From assembly GCA_030428865.1 (NCBI GenBank), contig JAUIEK010000002.1:310001-374000 (forward strand): 64,000 bases of DNA, given 5' to 3'. Both the position numbers and the translations under genes were made by a program. The stretch is from Bacteroidia bacterium (lineage in GTDB: Bacteria > Bacteroidota > Bacteroidia > Flavobacteriales > Flavobacteriaceae). Below are positions 46,924-56,916 of this stretch, piece after piece (positions within the stretch are counted from its first letter, which is position 1; each line of letters begins with the position of its first letter). Below the pieces are notes generated by a model. The model worked only from the letters and a program-made list of their open reading frames with translations. It was not told the DNA's origin and made no database searches.

Positions 46924-49900
46924 TTATTTATTATTCTTTTCGACCCATTTTCGAGCGTTTACAAAAGCCTCTAACCAAGGAGATATTTCATCTTCTCGTT
47001 CGTTTGGATAATATGCCCAGTTCCATTGAAAAGTAGAACGTTCTATATGTGGCATGGTTACTAAATGACGTCCAGTTTTGTCACACATCATAGCTGTATT
47101 AAAATCGGAACCATTAGGGTTATGAGGATATTTATCATAAGCATATTTAGCCACAATATGATAGTTTTCTTCTGTATAAGGAAGTGAAAACTTGCCTTCT
47201 CCATGAGAAATCCACACACCTAAAGTACTTCCTTGTAAAGAAGATAGCATTACGGAATTATTTTCCTGAATTGTAACAGACGTAAAAGCGCTTTCGTGTT
47301 TTTTAGAATCATTATATGTCATTTTACCATGTACCTCGTGATCTGGATTCAAGAGTTCTAATTCCATCCATAGCTGACATCCGTTACATATTCCAATACT
47401 AAGAGTATCTTCTCTATTAAAAAATTTCTTTAATGCTTTATTAGCTTTTTCGTTGTACTTAAAGGCTCCGGCCCAACCTTTTGCAGAACCCAACACATCT
47501 GAATTTGAAAATCCACCTACAGCGCCTATAAACTGAATATCTTCTAAGGTTTCTCTTCCAGAAATTAAATCGGTCATATGCACGTCTTTTACATCAAATC
47601 CAGCTAAATACATAGCATTTGCCATTTCACGTTCTGAGTTACTTCCTTTTTCTCTAATAATAGCAGCTTTTGGCTTAGGCTTAGAAGAATCTATTGTAGG
47701 AAGTTTTCCTGTGAAATGATCTGGAAATTTGTATTGTAAAGGCTGATTTTTATAATTAGTGTATCGCTCTTCAGCTAAATTATTAGCAGTTTGTTTTTTA
47801 TCAAACAAATAAGAGGTTTTGTACCAAACATCTCTTAATTCAGATACAGATAAGGAAAAGTTATCTGCATAGTTTTTAATGTTTACACGATCTCCTTCAA
47901 CAACTTCGCCAATTTTGATTGCATGTATATCATTTTTATCAAAAATAGTTTCTACTTTATCACTTTTTGCTTGAATAACGATTGCTGCATTTTCTGAAAA
48001 CAGTAATTTAATACTATCCGATTCTTTAATTTCACTTAAATCGATGTTTGCACCAATGTCATTATTTGGAAAACACATTTCTAATAATGTTGTTATAAGT
48101 CCGCCAGAAGAAACATCATGACCAGCGATTATATTTTCGCTTTTAATGAGTTCTTGAAGAGCATTAAAAACATTTTTAACATAAATAGCATCTTTAACAT
48201 TGGGAGCATCACTTCCCACTTTATTTAGAACTTGAGCAAAAGAGCTACCTCCTAATTTGTGTGAATCTTTAGAAAGATTAATATAATACAAACTTCCTTT
48301 ATCAAGTTGTAAAGCTGGTTCTACAACCTTTTTAATATTACTGCAATGTGCTGCAGCGGATATAATTACAGTACCTGGAGCAATAACTTCTTCATTAGAG
48401 TATTTTTGCTTCATAGAAAGAGAATCCTTTCCTGTTGGAATGTTAATTCCTAATTCAATAGCAAATTCAGAGGCTGCTTCTACAGCTTGATACAATCGAG
48501 CATCTTCTCCTTTGTTTTTACAAGGCCACATCCAATTTGCAGATAAAGAAACAGATGTTAAATCATTTTCTAGCGGAGCCCAAATAATATTAGTAAGTGC
48601 TTCTGTGATAGAGTTTCTGCTTCCAGCAATAGGATCAATTAAACCTGAAATAGGTGAGTGGCCAATAGAAGTAGCGATACCTTCTTTCCCATTATAATCC
48701 AACGCCATAACGCCAACATTATTCAATGGAAGCTGTAAACTACCTACGCATTGTTGTTTTGCTACTTTTCCGCCTACGCATCTATCTACTTTATTAGTCA
48801 ACCAGTCTTTACAAGCAACGGCTTCTAGTTGTAAAACATTTTGCAGGTAGAATGAAAATTGCTCTTTAGAGTATTCTACACCTTGATAAGAAGACGGAAC
48901 AGAAACATCTTTCATGATAGTTTTTGGAGATGATCCAAACATGTCCTCTAAAGCCAAGTCCATTGGTTTATCTCCGTTTAAAGAAGATTCGAATGTAAAT
49001 TGATGATCTCCACTAACTTTTCCAACCTCATACATAGGAGAACGTTCTCTTTCCGCAATTCTGTTGAGAAGGGATTTATTTTCTTCATTAATAACAAGCC
49101 CCATTCGTTCCTGAGATTCATTACCAATCAATTCTTTTCTAGATAATGTGGGATCTCCAATAGGTAGTTTGTCTAAATCAATTTTTCCTCCAGTTTCTTC
49201 AACTAATTCAGATAAACAATTTAGATGACCGCCAGCACCATGATCATGAATAGACACAATATGGTTTGTGTCACTTTCTACCATGCCACGAATGGCATTG
49301 GCTACTCTTTTTTGCATTTCAGGATTTGATCGCTGTATTGCATTTAATTCAATCCCAGAAGAAAACTCGCCTGTATCTGCAGAAGATACTGCTGCACCAC
49401 CCATTCCAATTCGGTAATTATCTCCACCTAATATGATAATTTCATCTCCTTTTTTAGGAGTGTCTTTTTGTGCTTCTTTTTCTTTTCCGTAACCAATTCC
49501 ACCAGCTAACATAATCACTTTATCAAATCCTAGTTTTCTGGTATTTTCTTCATGTTCAAAAGTGAGAACAGAACCAGAAATAAGTGGTTGCCCAAATTTG
49601 TTCCCAAAATCAGAAGCTCCGTTTGATGCTTTTATTAAAATATCAAGAGGCGTTTGGTATAACCACTTTCGTTCTTCGAGGTTTTCCCAAGGTCTGTTTT
49701 TCTCAAGTCTTGAATATGATGTCATGTAAACTGCTGTTCCAGCCAAAGGAATAGATCCTTTTCCTCCTGCTAAACGATCTCTAATTTCTCCACCAGAACC
49801 AGTAGCTGCACCATTAAAAGGCTCTACAGTTGTAGGAAAATTGTGTGTTTCTGCTTTTAATGAAATTACAGAATCAAATTCTTTATTGCCATAAAAATCA

Positions 49901-50589
49901 GCGATATCAGCACTTTTAGGTGCAAATTGAACAACTTTAGGTCCTTTTATAAAAGCAACATTGTCTTTGTATGCGGATACAATTGTATTTGGATTTTTTT
50001 CTGATGTTTTTTTTATGAGTTTAAATAAAGAACTCGGTTTTTCTTGTCCGTCAATTATAAATGTACCGTTGAATATTTTGTGGCGACAGTGCTCTGAATT
50101 GACTTGAGAAAAACCAAATACTTCAGAATCTGTAAGTTTACGTCCTATTTTTTTTGATAGATTCTCTAGATATTCAATTTCTTCTTCATTGAGAGCTAGG
50201 CCTTCTTTTTTGTTATAAGCATCAATATCATCAATTTCTAAAATTGACTCAGGTTTGATATTAATCGTAAATAGTTGTTGATTAAGCCCATTATATTTTT
50301 GTAATATCATTGGGTCAAAATCTGTATAATTCTCATTAACAGCAAAAAATTCTTCAATTCTAGAAATACCTGAGATTCCCATATTTTGGGTAATCTCTAC
50401 TGCATTGGTACTCCACGGAGTTATCATGGTTATTCTAGGACCAACAAAAAAGGCGTCAATAGACGCCGCGTTTATTTTAGGTTGGTTGCCAAACAACCAA
50501 GTTAATTTTGAAAGGTTTTCTTGTGAGATTTCTGTTTGAGCTTCTATAGCAAAAACTTTATCCTTAGGATTTCCAAAAAAGTGAATCAT
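46924..50589 (-). CDS. purL: Phosphoribosylformylglycinamidine synthase
   Basis: Large single-chain FGAR amidotransferase, 1221 residues, fourth step of purine synthesis. N-terminal PurS-like part, FGAM-synthetase halves (SQVNSEHCRHKIFNGTF, AETHNFPTTVEPFNGAATGS, SIHDHGAGGHLNCLSEL) and a C-terminal glutaminase with nucleophile Cys in GICNGCQLWMELELL and the SHGEGKF and PHIERS segments. Its own promoter lies just upstream; no other purine genes adjoin it. Confidence 0.97.
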   Translation of the reverse strand: MIHFFGNPKDKVFAIEAQTEISQENLSKLTWLFGNQPKINAASIDAFFVGPRITMITPWSTNAVEITQNMGISGISRIEEFFAVNENYTDFDPMILQKYNGLNQQLFTINIKPESILEIDDIDAYNKKEGLALNEEEIEYLENLSKKIGRKLTDSEVFGFSQVNSEHCRHKIFNGTFIIDGQEKPSSLFKLIKKTSEKNPNTIVSAYKDNVAFIKGPKVVQFAPKSADIADFYGNKEFDSVISLKAETHNFPTTVEPFNGAATGSGGEIRDRLAGGKGSIPLAGTAVYMTSYSRLEKNRPWENLEERKWLYQTPLDILIKASNGASDFGNKFGQPLISGSVLTFEHEENTRKLGFDKVIMLAGGIGYGKEKEAQKDTPKKGDEIIILGGDNYRIGMGGAAVSSADTGEFSSGIELNAIQRSNPEMQKRVANAIRGMVESDTNHIVSIHDHGAGGHLNCLSELVEETGGKIDLDKLPIGDPTLSRKELIGNESQERMGLVINEENKSLLNRIAERERSPMYEVGKVSGDHQFTFESSLNGDKPMDLALEDMFGSSPKTIMKDVSVPSSYQGVEYSKEQFSFYLQNVLQLEAVACKDWLTNKVDRCVGGKVAKQQCVGSLQLPLNNVGVMALDYNGKEGIATSIGHSPISGLIDPIAGSRNSITEALTNIIWAPLENDLTSVSLSANWMWPCKNKGEDARLYQAVEAASEFAIELGINIPTGKDSLSMKQKYSNEEVIAPGTVIISAAAHCSNIKKVVEPALQLDKGSLYYINLSKDSHKLGGSSFAQVLNKVGSDAPNVKDAIYVKNVFNALQELIKSENIIAGHDVSSGGLITTLLEMCFPNNDIGANIDLSEIKESDSIKLLFSENAAIVIQAKSDKVETIFDKNDIHAIKIGEVVEGDRVNIKNYADNFSLSVSELRDVWYKTSYLFDKKQTANNLAEERYTNYKNQPLQYKFPDHFTGKLPTIDSSKPKPKAAIIREKGSNSEREMANAMYLAGFDVKDVHMTDLISGRETLEDIQFIGAVGGFSNSDVLGSAKGWAGAFKYNEKANKALKKFFNREDTLSIGICNGCQLWMELELLNPDHEVHGKMTYNDSKKHESAFTSVTIQENNSVMLSSLQGSTLGVWISHGEGKFSLPYTEENYHIVAKYAYDKYPHNPNGSDFNTAMMCDKTGRHLVTMPHIERSTFQWNWAYYPNEREDEISPWLEAFVNARKWVEKNNK

Positions 50590-50612
50590 TTTTAGTGTTG
50601 TCGTTTATAAAG

Positions 50613-50620
50613 CAAAAATA
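50613..50620 (-). promoter_or_regulatory. Bacteroidota -7 element for purL
   Basis: Minus strand TATTTTTG followed by C (exact TAnnTTTG), 24 bases before the purL ATG. No PurR-type operator or purine riboswitch was recognised in the 85-base gap. Confidence 0.5.
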
Positions 50621-50674
50621 AGTTTTTTGCCACGACTACATCTAATTCTTCTTCAAATTTATCAACCTTCTATG

Positions 50675-52804
50675 TTAATTAGTCTTCACTATCTTTTTTG
50701 CTACTGATGCATTTCCTGATGTCATACGAATTAAGTATATACCTGATTTAAGACTTTTAATATTAATTCTAAAGTTTTGATTTTCAATAGTGTTTTCGTA
50801 AACTTTATTGCCTAAAATAGAATATATTATCAAATCAGTCTTACCAGGTAAGTTGTTTAATAGGATATAATCTTTTGCAGGATTTGGATACATACTTACT
50901 TGCTCAAAAAAATGATCATCAAAGCTTAATGTAGCTGAATGAGAACCTAGATCATCTACTGTATCTTGAGGAAAAGAGTCCCATTCATTTGCTAGGTCAA
51001 AAATAGTGCTAGGGTTTACAACTGATGTCTTTCTTCTTAATGTAACATCTTTTGCAAAATTTTCACTGCCACCATCAAAAACTCCAATTATATCAATTAA
51101 AGTATCATCTCTAAACAATCCTACAGGATCGTTACCATTAAAATTTAGAGGTTCTCCAAAATTAGTGGCACTATTGTTAGGGATAGCAATATCTGATTCA
51201 GATAAAAGTGTTGCATTGTCTGCATTCCCATTTATTATTACAAATACATCTCCTGAATTTAAAGTACCGAATAAATCATATCGTGTAGACCAAGAACCAG
51301 CTCCATTTCCTTGTCTTCTTAAATTGTATGAAGATAAATTAACTGTACTTCCAGTAAAGTTAGCTATTTCTATTGCTTTGTTATTTGAAGATCCTTCTAT
51401 ATATTCAGAGATAAATATCTCATTAGAGCTGTTTGCAGATCCGTCAGTTGTAGTTGCATTGACTGGAGTACTTTGCACAGACTCATTATTCACAGCATCT
51501 CTAGCTATAATTGTAACTGAATAAGTAGTTGAAGCAGTTAGTCCATTTACCGTATATGAGGTGTTATCTGTAGTAGCATTAAATGTATTATCTAGATAAA
51601 TATCGTAAGCAGTAACTGCTGTATTATCTGTTGATGCATTCCATGTAACTCTAAAAGAAACATCTGTTTCATTACTAATGGTAATATTGGTAGGAACACT
51701 TGGAGCCTCAGTATCTGCTAATGTAGAAACAGCTAGAGGACTACTTTGTGCAGATTTATTTTCTGCTATATCAGCAGCTAAAACTGTTAAGCTGTAGGAA
51801 GTATTGGATAATAAATTTGATATTTCGTAGTTAGTACTAGAGGTTGAAGTTTCTAAACTTCCATTTACAAATATTTCATAATTAGACACACCTATATTAT
51901 CTGTTGATGCATCCCAAGATAAGTTTATAGAAGAAGTAGTAATATTGTTGGCAACCAAATTCATAGGAATACTAGGAGCTTCAGTATCAGAATTAGAATA
52001 AATTCCCCATATATCCTCAGCCTCAGGACCACCCCAAATTCTAGTAGCTAATCTAGGATTATCTATAAATGGATTTCTATTACCTTGCGCATAGGTATTT
52101 GATGAATTACCATGATAATCATTCCGTTGTCTTTCAATTTGAGATACAGGATCTTCGGCATTCCATTGCAGAAATAAGTCTATCATATCATCTGGAGTGG
52201 AAGCATTACTGCCCACACCAACATTACTAGGCAGTGTACGTGAATCGTAACGTAAATACATGTACATCATCATTCTTGCAACATCTCCTTTCCATTCATC
52301 ACCAGGATACCACCCGCCACTTACTGCTCCAGAATTTCCACTACCATTTGCAAACAACCTACTACCTCTTGAAGAATTTGTTTGAACATCACAAGGTCTT
52401 AAATTATGTGCATCAGCGTAAGGAGGACCATCTTCACCACTTTGATCTAAATCGGGTGTGCCTAATGAGTTTGCATAAACGTGCTCTCTGTTCCATTCTC
52501 CAGTATCTCCTCCATTTTGATTAATTCCACGAGTTCTTGCCGTGGTTCCGCTAGAGCTATAACCATACATTAATAGAACCTCATTTTCATTATCAGGATT
52601 AACATCTGTTTCTTTTGATGCATTCCAAATACCTGGAGTATAAGAAAGGTTATTTGTGTGGGTGGTAATAATTTTGTTTGATAATGCATTTTTAAGACTA
52701 ATTCCAGTAAGGTTAAGGTCTACATCATCATAATAACTCTGTTGCCCTAATATTAGGGTTGAAGAAATTAAAAATAAGTATAAAAAGAGTAATTGTTTTT
52801 TCAT
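50675..52804 (-). CDS. T9SS-secreted endonuclease I with fibronectin III and lamin-tail domains
   Basis: 709 residues. Signal peptide (1-20); endonuclease I domain (about 20-270) with the metal-site segment GEWNREHVYANSLG and DAHNLRPCDVQTNSSRGSR; two fibronectin type III repeats (about 275-360 and 367-455); a lamin-tail domain (about 462-585, ISEYIEGSSNNKAIEIANFT); and a C-terminal type A sorting domain (about 640-709, SMYPNPAKDYILLNN and SGIYLIRMTSGN). It should be exported through the PorSS/T9SS and degrade extracellular DNA or RNA, for nutrients or biofilm remodelling. It begins immediately after the stop of the rsmB-like gene. Confidence 0.92.
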   Translation of the reverse strand: MKKQLLFLYLFLISSTLILGQQSYYDDVDLNLTGISLKNALSNKIITTHTNNLSYTPGIWNASKETDVNPDNENEVLLMYGYSSSGTTARTRGINQNGGDTGEWNREHVYANSLGTPDLDQSGEDGPPYADAHNLRPCDVQTNSSRGSRLFANGSGNSGAVSGGWYPGDEWKGDVARMMMYMYLRYDSRTLPSNVGVGSNASTPDDMIDLFLQWNAEDPVSQIERQRNDYHGNSSNTYAQGNRNPFIDNPRLATRIWGGPEAEDIWGIYSNSDTEAPSIPMNLVANNITTSSINLSWDASTDNIGVSNYEIFVNGSLETSTSSTNYEISNLLSNTSYSLTVLAADIAENKSAQSSPLAVSTLADTEAPSVPTNITISNETDVSFRVTWNASTDNTAVTAYDIYLDNTFNATTDNTSYTVNGLTASTTYSVTIIARDAVNNESVQSTPVNATTTDGSANSSNEIFISEYIEGSSNNKAIEIANFTGSTVNLSSYNLRRQGNGAGSWSTRYDLFGTLNSGDVFVIINGNADNATLLSESDIAIPNNSATNFGEPLNFNGNDPVGLFRDDTLIDIIGVFDGGSENFAKDVTLRRKTSVVNPSTIFDLANEWDSFPQDTVDDLGSHSATLSFDDHFFEQVSMYPNPAKDYILLNNLPGKTDLIIYSILGNKVYENTIENQNFRINIKSLKSGIYLIRMTSGNASVAKKIVKTN

Positions 52805-54016
52805 CTATTTTCTTTCAAGTAGTGCCATATAAAATCCATCATAGCCTGATTGATGAGCAAGCACTTTGTTGTCTTTTGCAAAAGTAAAATCTTTTCCTAT
52901 TTCTGAACTTAAAAACTTCTGAATTTGTTGCTGATTTTCGGAAGGGAAAATAGAACAAGTGGCATAAACTAATTTACCACCCGGCTTTACCATTGTTGCA
53001 TATTTTTGTAAAATTTCTTGTTGAGTAGTTTTTATATTATCTATAAATTCAGGTTCTAGTTTCCATTTTGTATCAGGATTTCTACGCAAAACACCAATTC
53101 CAGAACAAGGAGCATCAATTAAAACTCTATCGGCTTTTTGGAAGAGTTTTTTTATCGGTTTTGTTGAATCTATAACTTTTGTATCAATATTGTGAACACC
53201 ATTTCTTTTTGCTCGTATTTTTAATTTTTTGAGCTTACTTTCATAAATATCCATGGCAAATATTTGCCCTTTATTTTGCATTAATGAAGCTAAATGAAGT
53301 GTTTTCCCTCCAGCACCAGCACAAGTATCAACTACTTTCATTCCTGGTTTTACATCGAGGTAAGCAGCTACTAATTGAGAAGAAGCATCTTGTACTTCAA
53401 ACCATCCATTTTTAAAAGCTTTTGTTTTGAATACGTTTGCTCTTTCTTTTAGTTGGAGTGCATCAGCATAATTAGATAAGACTACAGTTTCTATATCTTC
53501 TTTTAGCAATTCTTTTTGTAAATTTTCTTTTGAAATAGCTAATGTATTTACTCGTAAAATTACTTCTGCTGGTCTGTTTTGAGCAGCAATTTCTTGTGTC
53601 CAAAGTTCTTCTCCTAACTCATTTATACCTAGATTATCTAACCAATCAGGAATAGATTCTCTATATTTTCTAATTTTTGAAAGTTCATCAAACTTACCCT
53701 TAATTCTTCTAGAAGGAGTTTCTTCAATTTGTTTCCAATCAGGTAAAGAAATTCCTTTTAAAACACACCAAACAGCAAAAATTCGCCAAAGGTTTCTTCT
53801 ATCAAAATGTTCTTTAACATCAGCGATTTCTGCATATAGTCTTTTCCAGCGGACAATTTCATAAATTGTTTCAGCAACAAACTTTCTGTCACGACTTCCC
53901 CAACGCTTATCTCTTTTTAATGCTTTTTCAACAGCTTTATCTGCATACTGATTTTCATTAAAAATTTCATTAAGGCTACCAATAACGCAAAAAACTAAAT
54001 TTCTATGTAGTCTCAA
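52805..54016 (-). CDS. RsmB/NOP-family rRNA cytosine-5 methyltransferase
   Basis: 403 residues: N-terminal NusB-like region (YADKAVEKALKRDKRWGSRD), then the methyltransferase with VDTCAGAGGKTLHLASLMQN, the motif IV cysteine in DAPCSGIGVLRRNPD and the motif VI catalytic cysteine in YATCSIFPSENQ. It probably methylates a cytosine of 16S rRNA; the exact site (967, 1407 or other) cannot be assigned. It directly abuts the secreted endonuclease gene with no spacer. Confidence 0.9.
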   Translation of the reverse strand: MRLHRNLVFCVIGSLNEIFNENQYADKAVEKALKRDKRWGSRDRKFVAETIYEIVRWKRLYAEIADVKEHFDRRNLWRIFAVWCVLKGISLPDWKQIEETPSRRIKGKFDELSKIRKYRESIPDWLDNLGINELGEELWTQEIAAQNRPAEVILRVNTLAISKENLQKELLKEDIETVVLSNYADALQLKERANVFKTKAFKNGWFEVQDASSQLVAAYLDVKPGMKVVDTCAGAGGKTLHLASLMQNKGQIFAMDIYESKLKKLKIRAKRNGVHNIDTKVIDSTKPIKKLFQKADRVLIDAPCSGIGVLRRNPDTKWKLEPEFIDNIKTTQQEILQKYATMVKPGGKLVYATCSIFPSENQQQIQKFLSSEIGKDFTFAKDNKVLAHQSGYDGFYMALLERK

Positions 54017-54037
54017 ATTAACTCAATATTTAGACGG

Positions 54038-54045
54038 CAAAGATA
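54038..54045 (-). promoter_or_regulatory. Bacteroidota -7 element for the rsmB-like gene
   Basis: Minus strand TATCTTTG, an exact TAnnTTTG match, 22 bases before the ATG at 54016 in the gap divergent from recG. Confidence 0.5.
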
Positions 54046-54114
54046 GAAATAACAAAAGAAGAAAAAGATTCCTTTTTATGAATTCATTATTTTCGCTTTT
54101 GTAAGATTGATTGT

Positions 54115-56211
54115 ATGAATTTACAAAGTCCGCTGACTTATATAAAAGGAATTAGTACTGCTAGAGTAAAACTGTTACAGGAAGAACTAGGGCTTTATAC
54201 CTGTGAAGATTTATTATATTGTTTTCCTAATCGTTATATTGACAAGACTCAATTTTATAAAATTAATCAGTTAGTTGATAATCAGTCAGACGTTCAAATT
54301 GTTGGAAGAATTACAGCGCTGAAAACAGTGCAACAAAAAAAAGGAAGTAGGCTTGTTGCAACTTTTCAAGACGACACAGGAACAATAGAACTTGTTTGGT
54401 TTCGAGGTCATAAATGGTTTCGAGAATCATTAAAAGTTAATCAACCGTATATTGTTTTTGGACGTTTAAATTTTTTTAATGGTAAATTCAGTATTCCACA
54501 TCCAGAAATAGAATTAGTTTCTGATCAAAAAAAAGGATTACAACCTAAAATGAAACCTGTTTATCCATCAACAGAAAAACTAACGAGCAAAGGCATTAGT
54601 CAAAAAGTTTTTAGAGGATTTATAACATCAGTTTTTCATCAAGTAGGTATAGAAATTAAAGAAACGCTATCATCAGAAATTATAAATTCAAATCAGTTAA
54701 TTTTAAGAAAAAAAGCTTTTTTTCAGGTTCATTTTCCAGATTCACCAAATGAGTTAGCTCAAGCCCAATATCGATTAAAGTTTGAAGAATTATTTTTTTT
54801 ACAACTCCAATTTTTACAAACTAAGGAAGCTCGAAAAACCAAATATAAAGGCTATGTTTTTGAATCTGTAGGAGATTATTTTAATACATTTTACACAAAT
54901 CATTTACCATTTTCACTAACTGATGCTCAAAAAAGAGTGCTCAAAGAAATTCGTAAAGATGTAGCTTCTCAAACACATATGAATCGTTTGTTGCAAGGAG
55001 ACGTAGGCTCTGGCAAAACAATTGTAGCGTTTTTATGTATGTTGTTAGCCATAGATAATGGGTTTCAGGCAACGTTAATGGCACCAACCGAGGTTTTGGC
55101 AATGCAACACTACAGTTCTTTGTCAAAATTATTAGAAAAAATGCCTATTACACTTGAACTTTTAACTGGTTCAACCAAAACAAAAAAAAGAAATGAAATA
55201 CATACATCACTTCAAAATGGAAGTTTGCATATTCTTGTAGGAACTCATGCACTTTTGGAAGATACGGTTCAGTTTAAAAATTTGGGAATTGCGATTATTG
55301 ATGAACAGCATCGGTTTGGAGTTGCTCAACGTTTTAAAATGTGGAAAAAAAACACATTGCCTCCGCATATTTTAGTTATGACGGCTACTCCAATTCCTAG
55401 AACGTTGGCAATGACACTCTACGGTGATTTAGACATTTCTGTAATTGATGAATTGCCTCCTGGACGTAAAGAAGTGAAAACGGTACATAGATACGATACG
55501 AATCGATTGTCTGTATTTCATTTTATGAAGCAAGAAATTGCCAAAGGAAGACAAGTGTATGTTGTATATCCTCTAATTAATGAGTCAGAAGCTTTTGATT
55601 ATAAAGATTTAATGGATGGATATGAAAGTATTGTGAGAGAATTTTCAACACCTACTTATCAAGTAAGTATTGTGCACGGACAAATGAAGCCTGCCGATAA
55701 AGAGTTTGAAATGCAACGTTTTATAGACGGAAAAACGCAAATAATGGTAGCCACTACTGTGATAGAAGTAGGAGTTAATGTTCCGAATGCTAGTGTAATG
55801 GTAATAGAAAGCGCAGAACGATTTGGACTAAGTCAGTTACACCAATTACGAGGACGAGTAGGTCGAGGAGCTGACCAGAGCTATTGTATATTGCTTACAG
55901 GTAATAAATTGTCAAATGAAGCAAAAACACGATTAGAAACAATGGTTACTACTAACGATGGTTTCGAAATTGCAGAAGTTGATTTAAAATTAAGAGGTCC
56001 AGGAAATTTAATGGGAACCCAGCAAAGTGGTATATTACATCTAAAAATAGCTGATGTAGTTAAGGATACTTTCATCTTAACGGAAGCCAGAAAAGAAGCA
56101 AAAAAACTACTAGATTCCGATTCTGATTTGTTGAAACCTGAGAATAATAACATCAAAAATCGAAATATTGAATTGTTACAATCCTCAGGAAATTGGTCTA
56201 ATATCAGCTAA
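54115..56211 (+). CDS. recG: ATP-dependent DNA helicase RecG
   Basis: 698-residue fork-reversal helicase. Wedge OB domain (about 50-160, VGRITALKTVQQKKGSRLVA), then superfamily 2 motor: Walker A LLQGDVGSGKT, APTEVLAMQH, the DEQH box IIDEQHRFGVAQR, TATPIPRTLAM, VVYPLINESEAFDYK, and motif VI QLHQLRGRVGRG. TRG-type C-terminal motif LKLRGPGNLMGTQQSG. The stop overlaps a convergent small gene by 4 bases. Confidence 0.97.
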   Translation: MNLQSPLTYIKGISTARVKLLQEELGLYTCEDLLYCFPNRYIDKTQFYKINQLVDNQSDVQIVGRITALKTVQQKKGSRLVATFQDDTGTIELVWFRGHKWFRESLKVNQPYIVFGRLNFFNGKFSIPHPEIELVSDQKKGLQPKMKPVYPSTEKLTSKGISQKVFRGFITSVFHQVGIEIKETLSSEIINSNQLILRKKAFFQVHFPDSPNELAQAQYRLKFEELFFLQLQFLQTKEARKTKYKGYVFESVGDYFNTFYTNHLPFSLTDAQKRVLKEIRKDVASQTHMNRLLQGDVGSGKTIVAFLCMLLAIDNGFQATLMAPTEVLAMQHYSSLSKLLEKMPITLELLTGSTKTKKRNEIHTSLQNGSLHILVGTHALLEDTVQFKNLGIAIIDEQHRFGVAQRFKMWKKNTLPPHILVMTATPIPRTLAMTLYGDLDISVIDELPPGRKEVKTVHRYDTNRLSVFHFMKQEIAKGRQVYVVYPLINESEAFDYKDLMDGYESIVREFSTPTYQVSIVHGQMKPADKEFEMQRFIDGKTQIMVATTVIEVGVNVPNASVMVIESAERFGLSQLHQLRGRVGRGADQSYCILLTGNKLSNEAKTRLETMVTTNDGFEIAEVDLKLRGPGNLMGTQQSGILHLKIADVVKDTFILTEARKEAKKLLDSDSDLLKPENNNIKNRNIELLQSSGNWSNIS

Positions 56212-56639
56212 AAACGATATCGTAAATTGAGCCCGAATGTATCAAATCCTAAATCCGTATCATCAATTAATCTAAAATAAGGACGCCAATCTACACCTAA
56301 GGTTATAGGGATTTCTCTAAACTTATACTCAAGCCCTAATTCACCTACAGCTCCAAGCGTAAAAGGATCTCCTAAAAAAGCATATGGTCCTACACCTGCG
56401 TACCAATACAAAGATTCTTCTCCCAAAGGTCTATAAATAAAGTCCCATAAAACATCAATTCCAACTCCATCTCCAAAGGAAACATCCGCGTGAATTCTGC
56501 TAAATTGTCCCATAGAAAAAACAGCATCAACAGCAACATTACCTCCTGTAACGTCACCAAAACGTAAACCAAGCTCTTGAGCATTGGTATAGAGAGTAAA
56601 AAAAGATAGAAAAGATAGAATAAAGAAAGTTTTTTTCAT
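56208..56639 (-). CDS. Small outer-membrane beta-barrel protein
   Basis: 143 residues with signal peptide MKKTFFILSFLSFFTLYTNA and alternating amphipathic strands rich in Gly/Tyr/Phe, ending in FGLNLRYRF with the C-terminal phenylalanine used for barrel insertion. About eight strands are expected. No specific function. Its 3' end overlaps recG by 4 bases on the other strand. Confidence 0.75.
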   Translation of the reverse strand: MKKTFFILSFLSFFTLYTNAQELGLRFGDVTGGNVAVDAVFSMGQFSRIHADVSFGDGVGIDVLWDFIYRPLGEESLYWYAGVGPYAFLGDPFTLGAVGELGLEYKFREIPITLGVDWRPYFRLIDDTDLGFDTFGLNLRYRF

Positions 56640-56883
56640 GTTTAAAGTTTTTCTAAAGTTAACGAGTTCTTATTACAGAACCAAAACGTACAGAATTTAT
56701 TGTTTGAAATATAACCTTATTATTTACTCCATATTAGGTTGTTCCTTAAGTGCTTTTTTATAAACAGGATAATTTTTATTATGAACTACTTACCAAAACT
56801 ACAAAAGAAGAAAAAGTAACGTAACAAAAACTATATTTTACCTTAAAATGGATGAAATATTTAGAGTGACAGTTTTATTTCTT

Positions 56884-56891
56884 TAAATTTG
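56884..56891 (+). promoter_or_regulatory. Bacteroidota -7 element for pheT
   Basis: TAAATTTG followed by CCGCC, exact TAnnTTTG, 25 bases before the pheT ATG. The rest of the 277-base gap (56640-56916) holds no ORF, hairpin terminator or RNA gene that I can support; no T-box-like or attenuator leader was recognised. Confidence 0.5.
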
Positions 56892-56916
56892 CCGCCTATA
56901 TTCACAAGATAATTTC

